DNA of 50,014 bases from an uncultured Clostridia bacterium (GCA_947623725.1 CANQHI010000006.1:1-50014), one strand, 5' to 3'. Numbered from the stretch's first letter, positions 1 through 9,538 are shown. Numbers and translations: made by a program. The notes: generated from the sequence alone by a model not told the origin.

Positions 1-578
1 TCAATATACATATCATAAATTTTTCTTATATTATCTGCTACTTCTTCATCTATGATTATTTTATGCTTATCATTTTCTTCTTTTTTATAGCCGTATGGAG
101 CATAGTGTTCAACAAACTGTCCTTTTTCTTTCATTGCTCTTTTATTTGCTCTTATTTTTTTTGATATATCTGTAATATAATACTGATTTGCTATTCCTCG
201 AAGCATTATAGTATCATCAATTTCATATCTATCTCCACTATCTATAAACTCTGTTACTGAAATAAACCTTGTATCATTATCTGGGAAAAAGATTTCTGTG
301 TACCAACCTGTTTTATTCTTATCACGAGTTAATCTACTTATATCTTTTACTATGACCATATTGATAAAACCTCTTGTTATATCTATCATCATTCTATTTA
401 GTGCTGGTCTTGAATCTAATATTCCAGAATAGCCATTGTCTACATATTCTTTAATTATCTTATATCCATGTTTAATAGCATAATTTGTTGTTATTTCTCT
501 TTGGGCTTCTATACTATTATTTTCTTCTTCGTGTTCTCTTGACAATCTTAAATATATTCCTGCTTTATATTCTTTCAT
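1..578 (-). CDS. Large serine recombinase, partial (runs off the window)
   Basis: Only the N-terminal 192 codons are in the window; the gene continues past position 1. The protein starts MKEYKAGIYLRLSREHEEEN, the resolvase/invertase N-terminal domain with the nucleophilic Ser in LRLSRE. It continues with NGYSGILDSRPALNRM and VIVKDISRLTRD, which are typical of large serine integrases, and with a YAPYGYKKEE segment at the start of the recombinase domain. It begins 4 bases after the stop of the recombinase at 583-2145, so the two are surely co-transcribed. Tandem recombinases of this type usually sit at the end of an integrative element, so the mobile element probably extends leftward. The target site and catalytic competence cannot be judged from the fragment. 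Confidence 0.9.
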   Translation of the reverse strand, partial: MKEYKAGIYLRLSREHEEENNSIEAQREITTNYAIKHGYKIIKEYVDNGYSGILDSRPALNRMMIDITRGFINMVIVKDISRLTRDKNKTGWYTEIFFPDNDTRFISVTEFIDSGDRYEIDDTIMLRGIANQYYITDISKKIRANKRAMKEKGQFVEHYAPYGYKKEENDKHKIIIDEEVADNIRKIYDMYI

Positions 579-582
579 ATTA

Positions 583-2145
583 TTACGCCACCTGATTAAA
601 AATATCATATTTATAATTGATATATATTTGGTTATCATTATCAATTTGTATGTCATATATTAGTTCTGCTATAATATCTTTATTTAATTTTTTTGTGTTT
701 AATATATTTTTTATTAATTCACTTATTTCTTTTTCTTCTAAAACAGGTTTATTTTTTTCTTTTTGAATTAATAATTCTAATTCTTGTTTTAGTCTTCTTT
801 TTTCATCTACTTTTTCTTTATAATATTTTTTATAATCATCTTCATCTAATAGCCCTTGTTTGAAGTCTTGATATAAAGTTTTTATGTCCTTTTCTGTTCT
901 TGCTAATTCTCCATTTAATAATTCTTTATCATAATTTATATTGTTATTTGTAATTTCTATTTGCTCTTTGGAAATTAAGTTTTTTAATCTGTTTTTATCA
1001 ATTTTTTCAATTTCTTTTTTTAAACTTTTAAAAATAATTGTATTAAATGTTTTTTCATCAAATCCTCTACTTGCTCTTATACAATTATTTCCTCTATACC
1101 TTTTTAATCCATTTAAACAGCATATCCTTTTTGATTTCAATTCTTTTGAATGATTTCTTTTATATTCAACTTTCAAAGTCATTTTGGCACCACATTCTTT
1201 ACATTTAACAAGTCCATTTAATTCCCATTCGTGTTTTTTTCTTTTAATATTTTTATTCATATTTCTCATATTTTGCACTTTATTGAATAATTCTTCGGTA
1301 ATAATTGGTTCGTGTGTGTTATAGACTATTTTCCATTCTTCTGATGGAATATATTTTATTTTCTTTGATTTATAACTCAAGTTGATCCTTTTTCCATATT
1401 CAATATGTCCTAAATACTCCTTTTTTATTATCATTCTTCTAATAGTTTCTTCTCTCCATTTATACCTAATATCTCCATTATTTCCATTATTATTTGGACT
1501 TGGTATATGATCATCTTGTAGTCCTTTTACTATTTCAGAAGGTGTTTTTCCTTTGCTATATTCTTCAAAAATTCTTTTTACTATTCTTGCTTCTGATTTA
1601 TTTATAACTAATTTGTGTTTATCTTCTTTTGATTTTCTATAACCATAAGGAGCTATTGCTCCCATAAACATTCCTTTTTCTTTTCTTGCCCAAACACTCG
1701 ATTTTATTTTTCTTGAAATATCTTTACTATACCAATCATTTATAAGAGTCTTGAACTGTATCATATCATTATTTGAGTTTTTCGTCCCTGTATCTACATT
1801 GTCTAATACAGATATATATCTTATATTTCTTTCTAAAAAGTATAATTCTATAAAATAATTTGCCTCAAAACTGTTTCTTGAAAGTCTTGATAAATCTTTT
1901 GTAATAATACAGTTTATAATTCCTTTTTCTAAATCTTTTATCATTCTTTGAAAGGCTGGTCTATCAGTATTTAATCCAGTATATCCATCATCTATGTAAT
2001 AGTCTACAATAAAAAAGTCCTTTCCTAATTCTTCTACTTTTTTTGTAATTATACTTTTCTGACTTACTATACTATCACTTACATCTTTATCACCATCTTC
2101 CTGTGACAGCCTTAAATATGCTGCAACTTTATATTTTTCATTCAT
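583..2145 (-). CDS. Large serine recombinase (site-specific integrase)
   Basis: A 520-aa protein. An N-terminal resolvase domain (catalytic Ser in YLRLSQEDGD, plus LSRLSRNSFE) is followed by a recombinase domain (APYGYRKSKEDKHK), a zinc ribbon (CKECGAKM, then CCLNG) and a long Lys/Glu-rich coiled coil near the C-terminus. This is the usual order for Tn4451/TnpX-like and ICE integrases, which cut and rejoin DNA through a phosphoserine link. A TTG two codons upstream is possible, but the ATG at 2145 lies 8 bases from a GAGGTG ribosome binding site and is preferred. It sits between a 50-aa gene and a second recombinase, all on the minus strand and probably one operon. Function as an integrase is inferred from family; the attachment site was not identified. 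Confidence 0.92.
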   Translation of the reverse strand: MNEKYKVAAYLRLSQEDGDKDVSDSIVSQKSIITKKVEELGKDFFIVDYYIDDGYTGLNTDRPAFQRMIKDLEKGIINCIITKDLSRLSRNSFEANYFIELYFLERNIRYISVLDNVDTGTKNSNNDMIQFKTLINDWYSKDISRKIKSSVWARKEKGMFMGAIAPYGYRKSKEDKHKLVINKSEARIVKRIFEEYSKGKTPSEIVKGLQDDHIPSPNNNGNNGDIRYKWREETIRRMIIKKEYLGHIEYGKRINLSYKSKKIKYIPSEEWKIVYNTHEPIITEELFNKVQNMRNMNKNIKRKKHEWELNGLVKCKECGAKMTLKVEYKRNHSKELKSKRICCLNGLKRYRGNNCIRASRGFDEKTFNTIIFKSLKKEIEKIDKNRLKNLISKEQIEITNNNINYDKELLNGELARTEKDIKTLYQDFKQGLLDEDDYKKYYKEKVDEKRRLKQELELLIQKEKNKPVLEEKEISELIKNILNTKKLNKDIIAELIYDIQIDNDNQIYINYKYDIFNQVA

Positions 2146-2225
2146 AATCAAAGCACCTCTTTTTGAGGTATATACATTTGATAAAAAAATTGTAATTGTT
2201 AGTATTCATTATAAATGCATAATTT

Positions 2226-2378
2226 TCAATTTATTTGTGAAATTACATATTTGCATATTACATCATATAATTTATCCATACTTTGTGCATTATCGGTATA
2301 TCTTGTTATCACAGTATATTTTTTATTATCTATTTCATAGATTGTTACATTTTGTCCACTCTTGTCATCTTGTACCAT
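2226..2378 (-). CDS. Small 50-aa protein at head of recombinase operon
   Basis: The ORF begins MVQDDKSGQNVTIYEIDNKK and ends ICKYVISQIN. It has a strong AGGAGGTG ribosome binding site ending 5 bases before the ATG, which supports real translation despite its size. The TVITRYTDNAQSMDKLYDVI stretch recalls the short proteins often encoded just before serine recombinases in clostridial conjugative elements (TnpW-type or similar), but this is an impression and not a firm family match. Position and strand suggest it is the first gene of the recombinase operon. No membrane segment or motif of known function is visible. Confidence 0.65.
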   Translation of the reverse strand: MVQDDKSGQNVTIYEIDNKKYTVITRYTDNAQSMDKLYDVICKYVISQIN

Positions 2379-2428
2379 ATATACACCTCCTAAAATCTCT
2401 TAAAAAATATGAGCATTGGCTTGAATTT

Positions 2429-2530
2429 ATGACTAATTTTTCATTACAAACACTAAATCATTTGAGATTAATTTCTATGAAAAGAGGATTTTATGATAAA
2501 GTATTTGAAGATGTCGAAGATAATGATTAA
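2429..2530 (+). other. Short ORF or gene remnant at mobile-element edge
   Basis: A 33-aa reading frame (MTNFSLQTLNHLRLISMKRG onward, ending VFEDVEDND) has coding-like composition but no ribosome binding site, and its frame stays open upstream. It points toward the surface-protease gene and ends just before a hairpin. It may be the tail of a gene cut by element insertion. No family recognised. Confidence 0.25.
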
Positions 2531-2533
2531 AAT

Positions 2534-2567
2534 AAAAATTAGACCTACTTTATGTAGGCCTAATTTT
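2534..2567. terminator. Bidirectional intrinsic terminator
   Basis: AAAAATTAG-A-CCTAC and GTAGG-C-CTAATTTTT pair around a TTTAT loop, with A runs on one side and T runs on the other. It lies between the short plus-strand ORF and the stop of the minus-strand surface protease and can terminate both directions. Confidence 0.8.
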
Positions 2568-5500
2568 TATTTTATATCTTTATATTTATTATATTTCTTG
2601 TAGAAGAAAATAACTAACAATGTTATACCAACTAAGGAAACTATAGCTATTGATGTTACACCTGTTTGTGGTAATTTACCACTTGCCACTGTGTCATCTT
2701 TATCTGGACTAGTATTACCTGATTGCAAATTTTCCTTTTTAATATTATCTACATAGGTTTCAATTTTTTTCTCTGTTTCTAATTTCATTGGTTTTGAAAT
2801 TGCTATACTTTGATCTTCACCTTTTATTGCTACTTCTTTTATATATAAATATAACACTTCTTCACTTGATATTTTATTGTAGTTAGTAATTTTTCTTGAA
2901 TCTATTGTGAAATTTAATTTATTGCTATCATTTTGATTTTCAGTAATTTTTATCCAATCAGTTATATTTTTTTCATTTGGATTTGGAGATAAATAGTAAT
3001 AATATTCGAGCATATCGTTTTTCATATTTCTTGAAATATTATTAATTTCTACATTTACTAAAGTATAATTATTTTGTGAATTGTTTGTAAAATAATATGC
3101 TTGGACTTTTTTTACTTCTGTTTTAATGTTATTTAAATTAGAATTTATTGCTTTACTTTTAACAGTTATTGGTTGAGTAGTTGTTTTTCCCTCATATTCT
3201 ATTGTTACTGAAGTTTGATTTAAGTTTAAATTTGTTCCATCTTTTATTGTATAATCTATTATTTCAATGGTATTATTATCTTGATATGTTCCAGTAACTA
3301 CCATTCCAGTTTTATCAAAATTCTCTCCTACTAAATATTCCTTTTTATTTGGTTCTTTAGTAATCTCAATGCTTTGCAATGGGTTTGGAATAACCGTTAT
3401 TGGTTGTTTTACTGTTAGCCCTCCATAAGAAATCGTTACATCTGTTTGATTAGCTTTCAAATTATTACCATTTTCTATTTTATAATCTGTTATGATTTGA
3501 GTTGTACCATTTTTATATTTAGCTTCAATTACCATACCATCTTTTTTGAAATTTTCTCCTTCTTTATAAGTCATAACATCAGGTTCATGAGTAATTTGTA
3601 AACTTATTAGAGGACTTGCTTGTACTTTTATAGGTTGTTCGACACTTTTATCTTTATATGTTATTTTTACACTTGTTTGTCCTATTTTTAAATTATTGCC
3701 ATTGGTTATACTATATTCTCCATCTTTTAGTATAACTGTTGGATTTTTTTTACTATTATAGTATGCTGTAATTTCCATTCCGTCTTTTTCAAAATTATCT
3801 CCATCAAAATAATCGGTTTTAGTAGGTTGTTTTGTAACTGCAATTTTTTCTAATGATTCATCATATAAATTCGATCTTGTAAAAGCTTTAATTGTACTAT
3901 CTCCATCAGGTAAATCACTACCTATACTTGATGTAGATAATTCTCCTAAATCTTGCCATTGACAATTACTTAAGTCATTTCTTGTTGCTAAAAAGCATTT
4001 TCCTTTTTCTACTTGTACAACATCAAATTGTTCAAATTCATCAATTGGGGCTTCTAGACTTAAATTTAATGTACTGCCTGTTCCTTCTATTTCTATAACT
4101 ACTGCAAATTTATCTCCTGTTATCTCTAATGGTGTCGCAAACTCTAAAGTATGGTAACCTGTATTTAATGTTTTTGTATATCCATCTGTTAATTGAATTT
4201 GTTGTAATTCACTTTGTGTTTTACCATCTCCAGTAGGATTTACGTACACTTTACAGGTGTATGGTTCTGGTGCATATAGTGAGACTTGTGTAAGATATTC
4301 TTTTTCACTCTTATTTTTTCTATTAAAAACATTACACAATATGGCTTTGTTTGAAGATAGTTTAATTCCAGAGGCAGGAAAATATTCATCATATTGGTAA
4401 ATATTTTTATAATCAATATAATTTCCTGCTTTTACTATTCCATAAAGTGTTTTTGATATATTACTATCTTCATAAGATACATACATAAGACCTTTGTCAC
4501 CAATTTCCATACTAGCAATATCGCCTTCAATAGTAAAACCTAATTGCTTAACTAGTTCATTAGTAATCTTTGATACGTTATCAAAGATATTACCATAACC
4601 TTCATTTTGCAATTCTTTTAATAGCATTTGTTTTAATTCTTGTAAATTGTACTCTGATTTTTCTCCCCAAGAGTTTCTTATAATCCAAGCACCATTTGAT
4701 TTAGGTTGTGATTTTGAATTAAAACTTTCTTTCGGGAAATCATCGTTCCACCCAATTATTGAAACAGCGTGATCTGATTTGTGTGAAATTGAATCACTAC
4801 AATATTTAGCACTTGTTTCATTATTGTAACAAGGGAATATTGTTGATGTTGAAGAATCTCCATGTATAGAGGCAAATACAGAACCATAATTTTGAATATG
4901 TTGCTTAATTTGATTCATTATTTCATTTCTCTTATTATCGTCCGCTTTACTATAATCTTCAAATTCAATCGTATCATATACTTGACTTGTAACTGTTTTA
5001 TTTTGTATTAGACTTAATTCTATTAGGTTTTCATTATTTTCAAACTTCATATCATTCTCATCAATTGCACCTGTTCCATTTGTTAGATATGATTGTGCAT
5101 AATACCAGTTTCCACCATCTCCAACTTTTCTATTGTATCCTTTTGGATTATCATAATCTGTAAAATTCTTACTTGTAGCATATTCCATATGTCTTTCAGA
5201 AAAATCATAGACTTTTGAAGTATTTCTATTTGCCAATGCAAGATTTGTTTCTAGTGAAGATAATGTTGCAAAAGCCCAACAAGAATTAGTTTGCATTTGA
5301 TTTCTTATTACTAGATTATCAGGAATTATGTTTTTTAAATTAAATATTTTATCAAAATTGGCTGTTATCATTCTTGCTTTGTAAAGTGGATTCTTAGAAA
5401 TATTACTTATATTTTTTACATCATACATTCTTGGTTGCATAACTTTACTTTTTTCTTCATCAGATAGTTCTAACCATTTTTTAAAATCTTCTGAATATTC

Positions 5501-5614
5501 TCTTTTTTGAATTGAAATGGTGTTAGTTTGAGCCAACACTTGTTGACTTAAAAGTATAATTAGAATAAAAACTAATGTAATAGTTATAATAATGTTTTTC
5601 TTTAGTTGCTTCAT
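2567..5614 (-). CDS. LPQTG-anchored papain-like (C1) surface protease with Ig-like repeats
   Basis: A 1015-aa secreted protein. Residues 1-29 form a signal peptide ending VLAQ. The papain-family domain has Cys112 in TNSCWAFATLSS, His282 in DHAVSIIGW and Asn314 in IIRNSWGE, so the catalytic triad is intact. A lectin-like region follows (about 330-580), then three bacterial Ig-like repeats of the Big_3 type (about 590-835; each has the pattern KxPxKxxYxxGxxFxKxGM). A further domain precedes the sorting signal LPQTG at 981, a hydrophobic helix and a Lys-rich tail. It should therefore be attached to peptidoglycan by a sortase, probably one acting on LPXTG and not necessarily the class B enzyme at 7533. 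The ribosome binding site is GGGGAG, 7 bases before the ATG. Substrate unknown. Confidence 0.93.
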   Translation of the reverse strand: MKQLKKNIIITITLVFILIILLSQQVLAQTNTISIQKREYSEDFKKWLELSDEEKSKVMQPRMYDVKNISNISKNPLYKARMITANFDKIFNLKNIIPDNLVIRNQMQTNSCWAFATLSSLETNLALANRNTSKVYDFSERHMEYATSKNFTDYDNPKGYNRKVGDGGNWYYAQSYLTNGTGAIDENDMKFENNENLIELSLIQNKTVTSQVYDTIEFEDYSKADDNKRNEIMNQIKQHIQNYGSVFASIHGDSSTSTIFPCYNNETSAKYCSDSISHKSDHAVSIIGWNDDFPKESFNSKSQPKSNGAWIIRNSWGEKSEYNLQELKQMLLKELQNEGYGNIFDNVSKITNELVKQLGFTIEGDIASMEIGDKGLMYVSYEDSNISKTLYGIVKAGNYIDYKNIYQYDEYFPASGIKLSSNKAILCNVFNRKNKSEKEYLTQVSLYAPEPYTCKVYVNPTGDGKTQSELQQIQLTDGYTKTLNTGYHTLEFATPLEITGDKFAVVIEIEGTGSTLNLSLEAPIDEFEQFDVVQVEKGKCFLATRNDLSNCQWQDLGELSTSSIGSDLPDGDSTIKAFTRSNLYDESLEKIAVTKQPTKTDYFDGDNFEKDGMEITAYYNSKKNPTVILKDGEYSITNGNNLKIGQTSVKITYKDKSVEQPIKVQASPLISLQITHEPDVMTYKEGENFKKDGMVIEAKYKNGTTQIITDYKIENGNNLKANQTDVTISYGGLTVKQPITVIPNPLQSIEITKEPNKKEYLVGENFDKTGMVVTGTYQDNNTIEIIDYTIKDGTNLNLNQTSVTIEYEGKTTTQPITVKSKAINSNLNNIKTEVKKVQAYYFTNNSQNNYTLVNVEINNISRNMKNDMLEYYYYLSPNPNEKNITDWIKITENQNDSNKLNFTIDSRKITNYNKISSEEVLYLYIKEVAIKGEDQSIAISKPMKLETEKKIETYVDNIKKENLQSGNTSPDKDDTVASGKLPQTGVTSIAIVSLVGITLLVIFFYKKYNKYKDIK

Positions 5615-5732
5615 AATTTTTCTCCCCTAATAACATATATTTCTTATTGTGTATTTTTTTACCATTATTATATACATATAAAAAAGAAATGTAAACATTT
5701 TTCGACATTTTGCTATATAAAATTTAGCACTT

Positions 5733-7433
5733 CTATAATCTGACACCTTCATGATGCCCACCTTCTCCAGTTGGATTATATAAAGTAACTAAAACAACGA
5801 CTTGAGGGTTTTCTATAGGAGCAACTCCGATAAAAGAAGTCACATATTTTCCAGTGTTTACTCCATCTTCAGATGTACCAGTTTTTCCACCTATATTGTA
5901 TCCTTCAACACCTGCATTTTTTCCAGTTCCTTCTTCTACAACGGTTTGCATCATACTTAATACATTTTTTGAGGTTTCTTCTGAAATAACTTGTTCACCA
6001 GTTTCAGGATTAATTATTGTTTCTTTTGGATTTCCATTTTCATCAAATTCACTACTACTTATAATTTTTTTTACTAAATGAGGTTTTATATATACACCTT
6101 TATTTGCAATAGTAGAAAGCATTGTTGCCATTTGAATTGGGGTTATTTCAAATCTTTGACCAAATGCGATAGTTCCGAGTTCAACAGGACCAACCTTATC
6201 TTCTGCAAGAAAAATTGAACCAGCTTCTCCAGGTAAATCAATCCCAGTTGTTTTAAAAAAACCAAATTTTCTAAGATAAGAATAATATTTAGTTACTCCA
6301 ATTTTTCCACCAAGTCCAATAAAAACTGGATTACATGAATTCATTAATGCTTGCCTTAAACTTTCACTACCATGAGGTCTATAATATCTCCAACATTTCA
6401 TCTTTACTCCAGCAACATCAATATATCCAATGCATGTAAATTCACCTTCTTTGTCAGGAGTTGTTATCCCTTCTTCTAAAGCACTTGATGCTGTAACTAA
6501 TTTGAATGTAGAGCCTGGCTCGTATGTATCTGAAATAGCCTTATTTCTCCAAAGAGCTTGCATTTGCTTTGATTGTTCATCTTTTGGCAAGCTTTCATCT
6601 ATTGCAAATGGATCGTTTAAGTTAAAATCAGGATAACCTGCTAATGCTAAAACATCTCCATTTTGAGGATTCATTATTATAATATTTCCACCATCTGTGC
6701 ACTTATTGTCAATACAAGCTTCTTTTAAATATTTTTCGGCTATTCCTTGAATTGTTGCATCAATAGTTAATACAAGACTATCACCATTTATTGGATCAGT
6801 ATATTCTTCAGATGTATCATCTATTTGTGTTCCAGAAGCATCTGTTATTCTGCTAATTGAACCTTTGGTACCTTTTAAAATATTCTCATATTTTGCTTCA
6901 ATTCCATATAAACCTTGATTATCACTGCCGCAAAATCCGATTACTTGAGAAGCTAGATTATTATATGGGTAATATCTTTTGGTATCTTCATCAATATTTA
7001 CTCCTTGCCTAATATTATTTTCTTCAAGCCACTTTCTAAGTTCATTAGTTTTATCTTTATCTACTTTACGCACAATAGTTTCAATAGAAGAGCGTTTTTT
7101 AATTTTTTTTAATACAGTTTCATAATCTAATTCAAATAATTCTGATAATTTTTGAGCAATTTTTTCTTTTTCATCTATAGTAGTAGGATTTACTGTTACT
7201 GTTTCAACCGTGCTACTGATTGCTAGAATTTTTTGACCAGTAGCATCATAAATTGTGCCTCTTTGTGGATTTACACTTCTATCAGATGTTTGTTGCTGAT
7301 ATGCTTTTAATTTTAGCTCACCGCCTTGAATAAATTGAATATATGCAATTCTAAATAATAGAATGAGTAATCCTAATAGTGTTAATAACAATGAATTTCT
7401 CATTCTTCGTTTTATGCTTTTTTTTCCTATCAT
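5733..7433 (-). CDS. spoVD: SpoVD/FtsI-type class B penicillin-binding protein, C-terminus shortened
   Basis: A 566-aa single-pass membrane transpeptidase that cross-links peptidoglycan. An N-terminal helix (IAYIQFIQGG region) precedes a dimerisation domain and the transpeptidase domain. The three active-site motifs are present: SxxK as STFK in YEPGSTFKLVTA, SxN as SCN in LMNSCNPVF, and KTG in IGGKTGTSEDG. The protein ends abruptly at NPTGEGGHHEGVRL, whereas relatives continue with a segment like GGxVAAPV and a terminal helix, so roughly 20-40 residues appear to be missing. No other frame downstream restores them and no CGG occurs there. No good ribosome binding site precedes the ATG; a GGAG lies about 40 bases upstream, beyond a small CGAAT/ATTCG hairpin. 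It may be a division or spore-cortex PBP or a decaying paralogue. Confidence 0.82.
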   Translation of the reverse strand: MIGKKSIKRRMRNSLLLTLLGLLILLFRIAYIQFIQGGELKLKAYQQQTSDRSVNPQRGTIYDATGQKILAISSTVETVTVNPTTIDEKEKIAQKLSELFELDYETVLKKIKKRSSIETIVRKVDKDKTNELRKWLEENNIRQGVNIDEDTKRYYPYNNLASQVIGFCGSDNQGLYGIEAKYENILKGTKGSISRITDASGTQIDDTSEEYTDPINGDSLVLTIDATIQGIAEKYLKEACIDNKCTDGGNIIIMNPQNGDVLALAGYPDFNLNDPFAIDESLPKDEQSKQMQALWRNKAISDTYEPGSTFKLVTASSALEEGITTPDKEGEFTCIGYIDVAGVKMKCWRYYRPHGSESLRQALMNSCNPVFIGLGGKIGVTKYYSYLRKFGFFKTTGIDLPGEAGSIFLAEDKVGPVELGTIAFGQRFEITPIQMATMLSTIANKGVYIKPHLVKKIISSSEFDENGNPKETIINPETGEQVISEETSKNVLSMMQTVVEEGTGKNAGVEGYNIGGKTGTSEDGVNTGKYVTSFIGVAPIENPQVVVLVTLYNPTGEGGHHEGVRL

Positions 7434-7532
7434 ACTTAAACTTATAAACGAATTTTGTAGATTCGAAAATATACTCCTTATAAACTTATTATTTTTATAA
7501 ATATTATTAATATAATAGGAATTTTATAACTA

Positions 7533-8306
7533 TTAATTACTTTTTCTTGCAACAACTACAAATTTTCCATCATCAACATGATATGCACAAGTAGAAAGTG
7601 TGATTAAACTATCACCATATTGAGCTGTTTTCCCCGTATCATATATTGAAGATTTTTTTGCATTGGTAACAAAATCATTATATTCTTCTTCATTTTCAGC
7701 ATTTATAAAATAGTAATATCTAAATACATTTTGTTCATTTTTATAATATGTTCTAGAAGGAAACACAGAAATTATTTCATATATGGAATCTTCTGTAGTT
7801 GTCGTAAATCTTATGTTTGGGTGTTCATAATAATAATTTTGATCTTTATAATTTAATAAATTTTCAAACATTGTACCATTTTTCATGTTATGACCATAAA
7901 TAAGTAAATTGTTACTTGGTCTACTCCAAGAGTAAGACTTGTCTAAAAAAATAGCTCCTGCAAGAGAGTAATTTTTTTTATAATCATGATTCATATAAAA
8001 ATCGTTATCAGTTCCTTGAAGTACAGGATAATTTATATTTGTATTTTCAATTTCTATCCATGCAACTATTTCATTATTTTCCTTTTGCAGTTCCTCGAGT
8101 TGTAACATTCTTTCGGTTTTTTGAGTTTCATTTTCATTGGTAATATTTTCATCAATTATAGAGTTATTAATCTGAATCTCATTTAATATATTAGTTTGAG
8201 CTTTAGCATTATTTGAATCCAAATAATATTTTACTATATATAATATTGAAATGATAATTGCAATTATTAATATTGCTATGATGACTTTTTTTAATGTTTT
8301 TTTCAT
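7533..8306 (-). CDS. srtB: Class B sortase
   Basis: A 257-aa membrane-anchored transpeptidase that joins sorting-signal proteins to the cell wall. The N-terminal helix is at residues 7-28. The catalytic domain has His139 in LLIYGHNM, Cys240 in TLSTC and a C-terminal Arg254 in VVARK, the sortase triad. The long insert between the HNM strand and TLSTC fits class B. It lies downstream of the gene for a surface protein ending in TPKTG (8423-9538), a motif close to the [SN]PxTG signals of clostridial class B sortases, so that protein is its likely substrate. A 13-bp hairpin lies between the two. The start is supported by a GAAGGGAA ribosome binding site. Confidence 0.92.
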   Translation of the reverse strand: MKKTLKKVIIAILIIAIIISILYIVKYYLDSNNAKAQTNILNEIQINNSIIDENITNENETQKTERMLQLEELQKENNEIVAWIEIENTNINYPVLQGTDNDFYMNHDYKKNYSLAGAIFLDKSYSWSRPSNNLLIYGHNMKNGTMFENLLNYKDQNYYYEHPNIRFTTTTEDSIYEIISVFPSRTYYKNEQNVFRYYYFINAENEEEYNDFVTNAKKSSIYDTGKTAQYGDSLITLSTCAYHVDDGKFVVVARKSN

Positions 8307-8375
8307 AATAGAATTCCCTTCAAAAATTAAGATGTAACTTATATTATAACCTTTTTTATGAAATATATGTAAAGT

Positions 8376-8415
8376 TTAACTTTGCCAACTTAAGGTATCA
8401 AATTGGCAAAGTTAA
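8376..8415 (-). terminator. 13-bp hairpin after the TPKTG surface-protein gene
   Basis: TTAACTTTGCCAA and TTGGCAAAGTTAA pair perfectly around a 14-base loop just after the stop of the gene at 8423-9538. The following T run is weak on the minus strand, so it may be an attenuator that lowers sortase expression relative to the surface protein, or an mRNA stabiliser. Confidence 0.6.
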
Positions 8416-8422
8416 GTTGCTA

Positions 8423-9538
8423 TTAATATTTTTTTAATGCTGTTATTCCTAATGAAGATAAAGCAATTATAGATAATGCTAAACCGATGCAATTTTGAAC
8501 ACCTGTTTTTGGAGTATCATCTTTTTGAGCTTTGGCACTTAATTTTGCATAAATTATTGTATCTTCAGTTAGAGGAGTTTCAAAATTGAAACTTTGTGTA
8601 AAGTCAGCATCAGAATAGAAACCGTCTAAAGTATAGTCACCATAACCTAATTCATCTAGTTTTACTAATGAATTTAGTTCATCCATAGATATAGTGCTAT
8701 CTTGCATTATTTGTGTTTCAACTGTTTTATACATTACACGAATTGTTAGAGTGATGTTTGGTACAAATTCATCACCTTCAAATGTTAAACCTTCTTTGAA
8801 ATTTTCATTACTTACGAATTTTACATTGTTTTCAGGGTCTGTAATTACTACAGTATTTCCGTTTACAAGTATTTTATCTGTTGTAGTATCACTATTTTCA
8901 ACATCAAATGTTGTTAAATCATCATTTACTGCTAAATATACAACATTTTTAGTTTGGTTTGAATTAAGAGTACCATTCATTATTAATTTAGGCTCTTTAT
9001 CTGCTCCAAGGCTTTGACTCTTAGCAATTTCTATACCAACATTTTCATTTTCTCCATTCTTTCCTAAACTTAAAGATTGAACTTCAACTATACCTGCATT
9101 TGTTATAATTGCACCATATCCACAACCTGATACAGTTACACCATTTAATACAAGTGTTCCACCGTTATATGCTTGAGCACCATATTTTGGAGCATTTTCT
9201 AATTTTACATTATTTAATATTAATTTTGCATCTTCTGTACCAGCTGTAAGTAGTGTAGCATTTCCAACTCTTGGCCATGAGTCATCTTCTAATTTTTTAG
9301 TTGTAGATATTGTATGTCCACCACCATTAATAGTTACGGTTTTATTTGTAAATTCAATAGGTGCAGTTAAGTCAATATCAGCATCTAAAGTTATTACTAC
9401 ATCTTCTTCACCTTCAGTTATTGCACTTCTTAAAGTTGTATCATCATTAGCAGTTTTACTTTCGGCATTACAAAAACTTGGAACAAATAGCAAAATTGCA
9501 GAAAATATTATTAAAAATAAAATTGTTTTTGTTTTCAT
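8423..9538 (-). CDS. Cell-wall surface protein with TPKTG sorting signal
   Basis: A 371-aa secreted protein. The signal peptide covers residues 1-25 (ending SFCNAE). The next 200 residues have the Asn/Gly-rich short-strand pattern of a right-handed beta-helix or pectate-lyase-like fold (VTINGGGHTI, LILNNVKLEN, LVLNGVTVSG). A Listeria-Bacteroides (InlB B-type) repeat follows (LDGFYSDADFTQSFNFETPL). The C-terminus is DDTPKTGVQN, a hydrophobic helix and KKY, which is a sortase signal with Thr in place of the usual first Leu. The class B sortase just downstream is the probable anchoring enzyme. Ligand unknown; adhesion is only a guess. Confidence 0.85.
   Translation of the reverse strand: MKTKTILFLIIFSAILLFVPSFCNAESKTANDDTTLRSAITEGEEDVVITLDADIDLTAPIEFTNKTVTINGGGHTISTTKKLEDDSWPRVGNATLLTAGTEDAKLILNNVKLENAPKYGAQAYNGGTLVLNGVTVSGCGYGAIITNAGIVEVQSLSLGKNGENENVGIEIAKSQSLGADKEPKLIMNGTLNSNQTKNVVYLAVNDDLTTFDVENSDTTTDKILVNGNTVVITDPENNVKFVSNENFKEGLTFEGDEFVPNITLTIRVMYKTVETQIMQDSTISMDELNSLVKLDELGYGDYTLDGFYSDADFTQSFNFETPLTEDTIIYAKLSAKAQKDDTPKTGVQNCIGLALSIIALSSLGITALKKY

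Noticed and set aside
941..1153. Plus-strand reading frame inside the recombinase gene
   Set aside because: It is antisense to a conserved recombinase, with low-complexity Phe/Leu/Ser composition typical of shadows of AT-rich genes; many similar ones were left out.
5733..5800. A CGG shift at the end of the SpoVD-type gene
   Set aside because: No CGG is present and no alternative frame contains the missing C-terminal segment.
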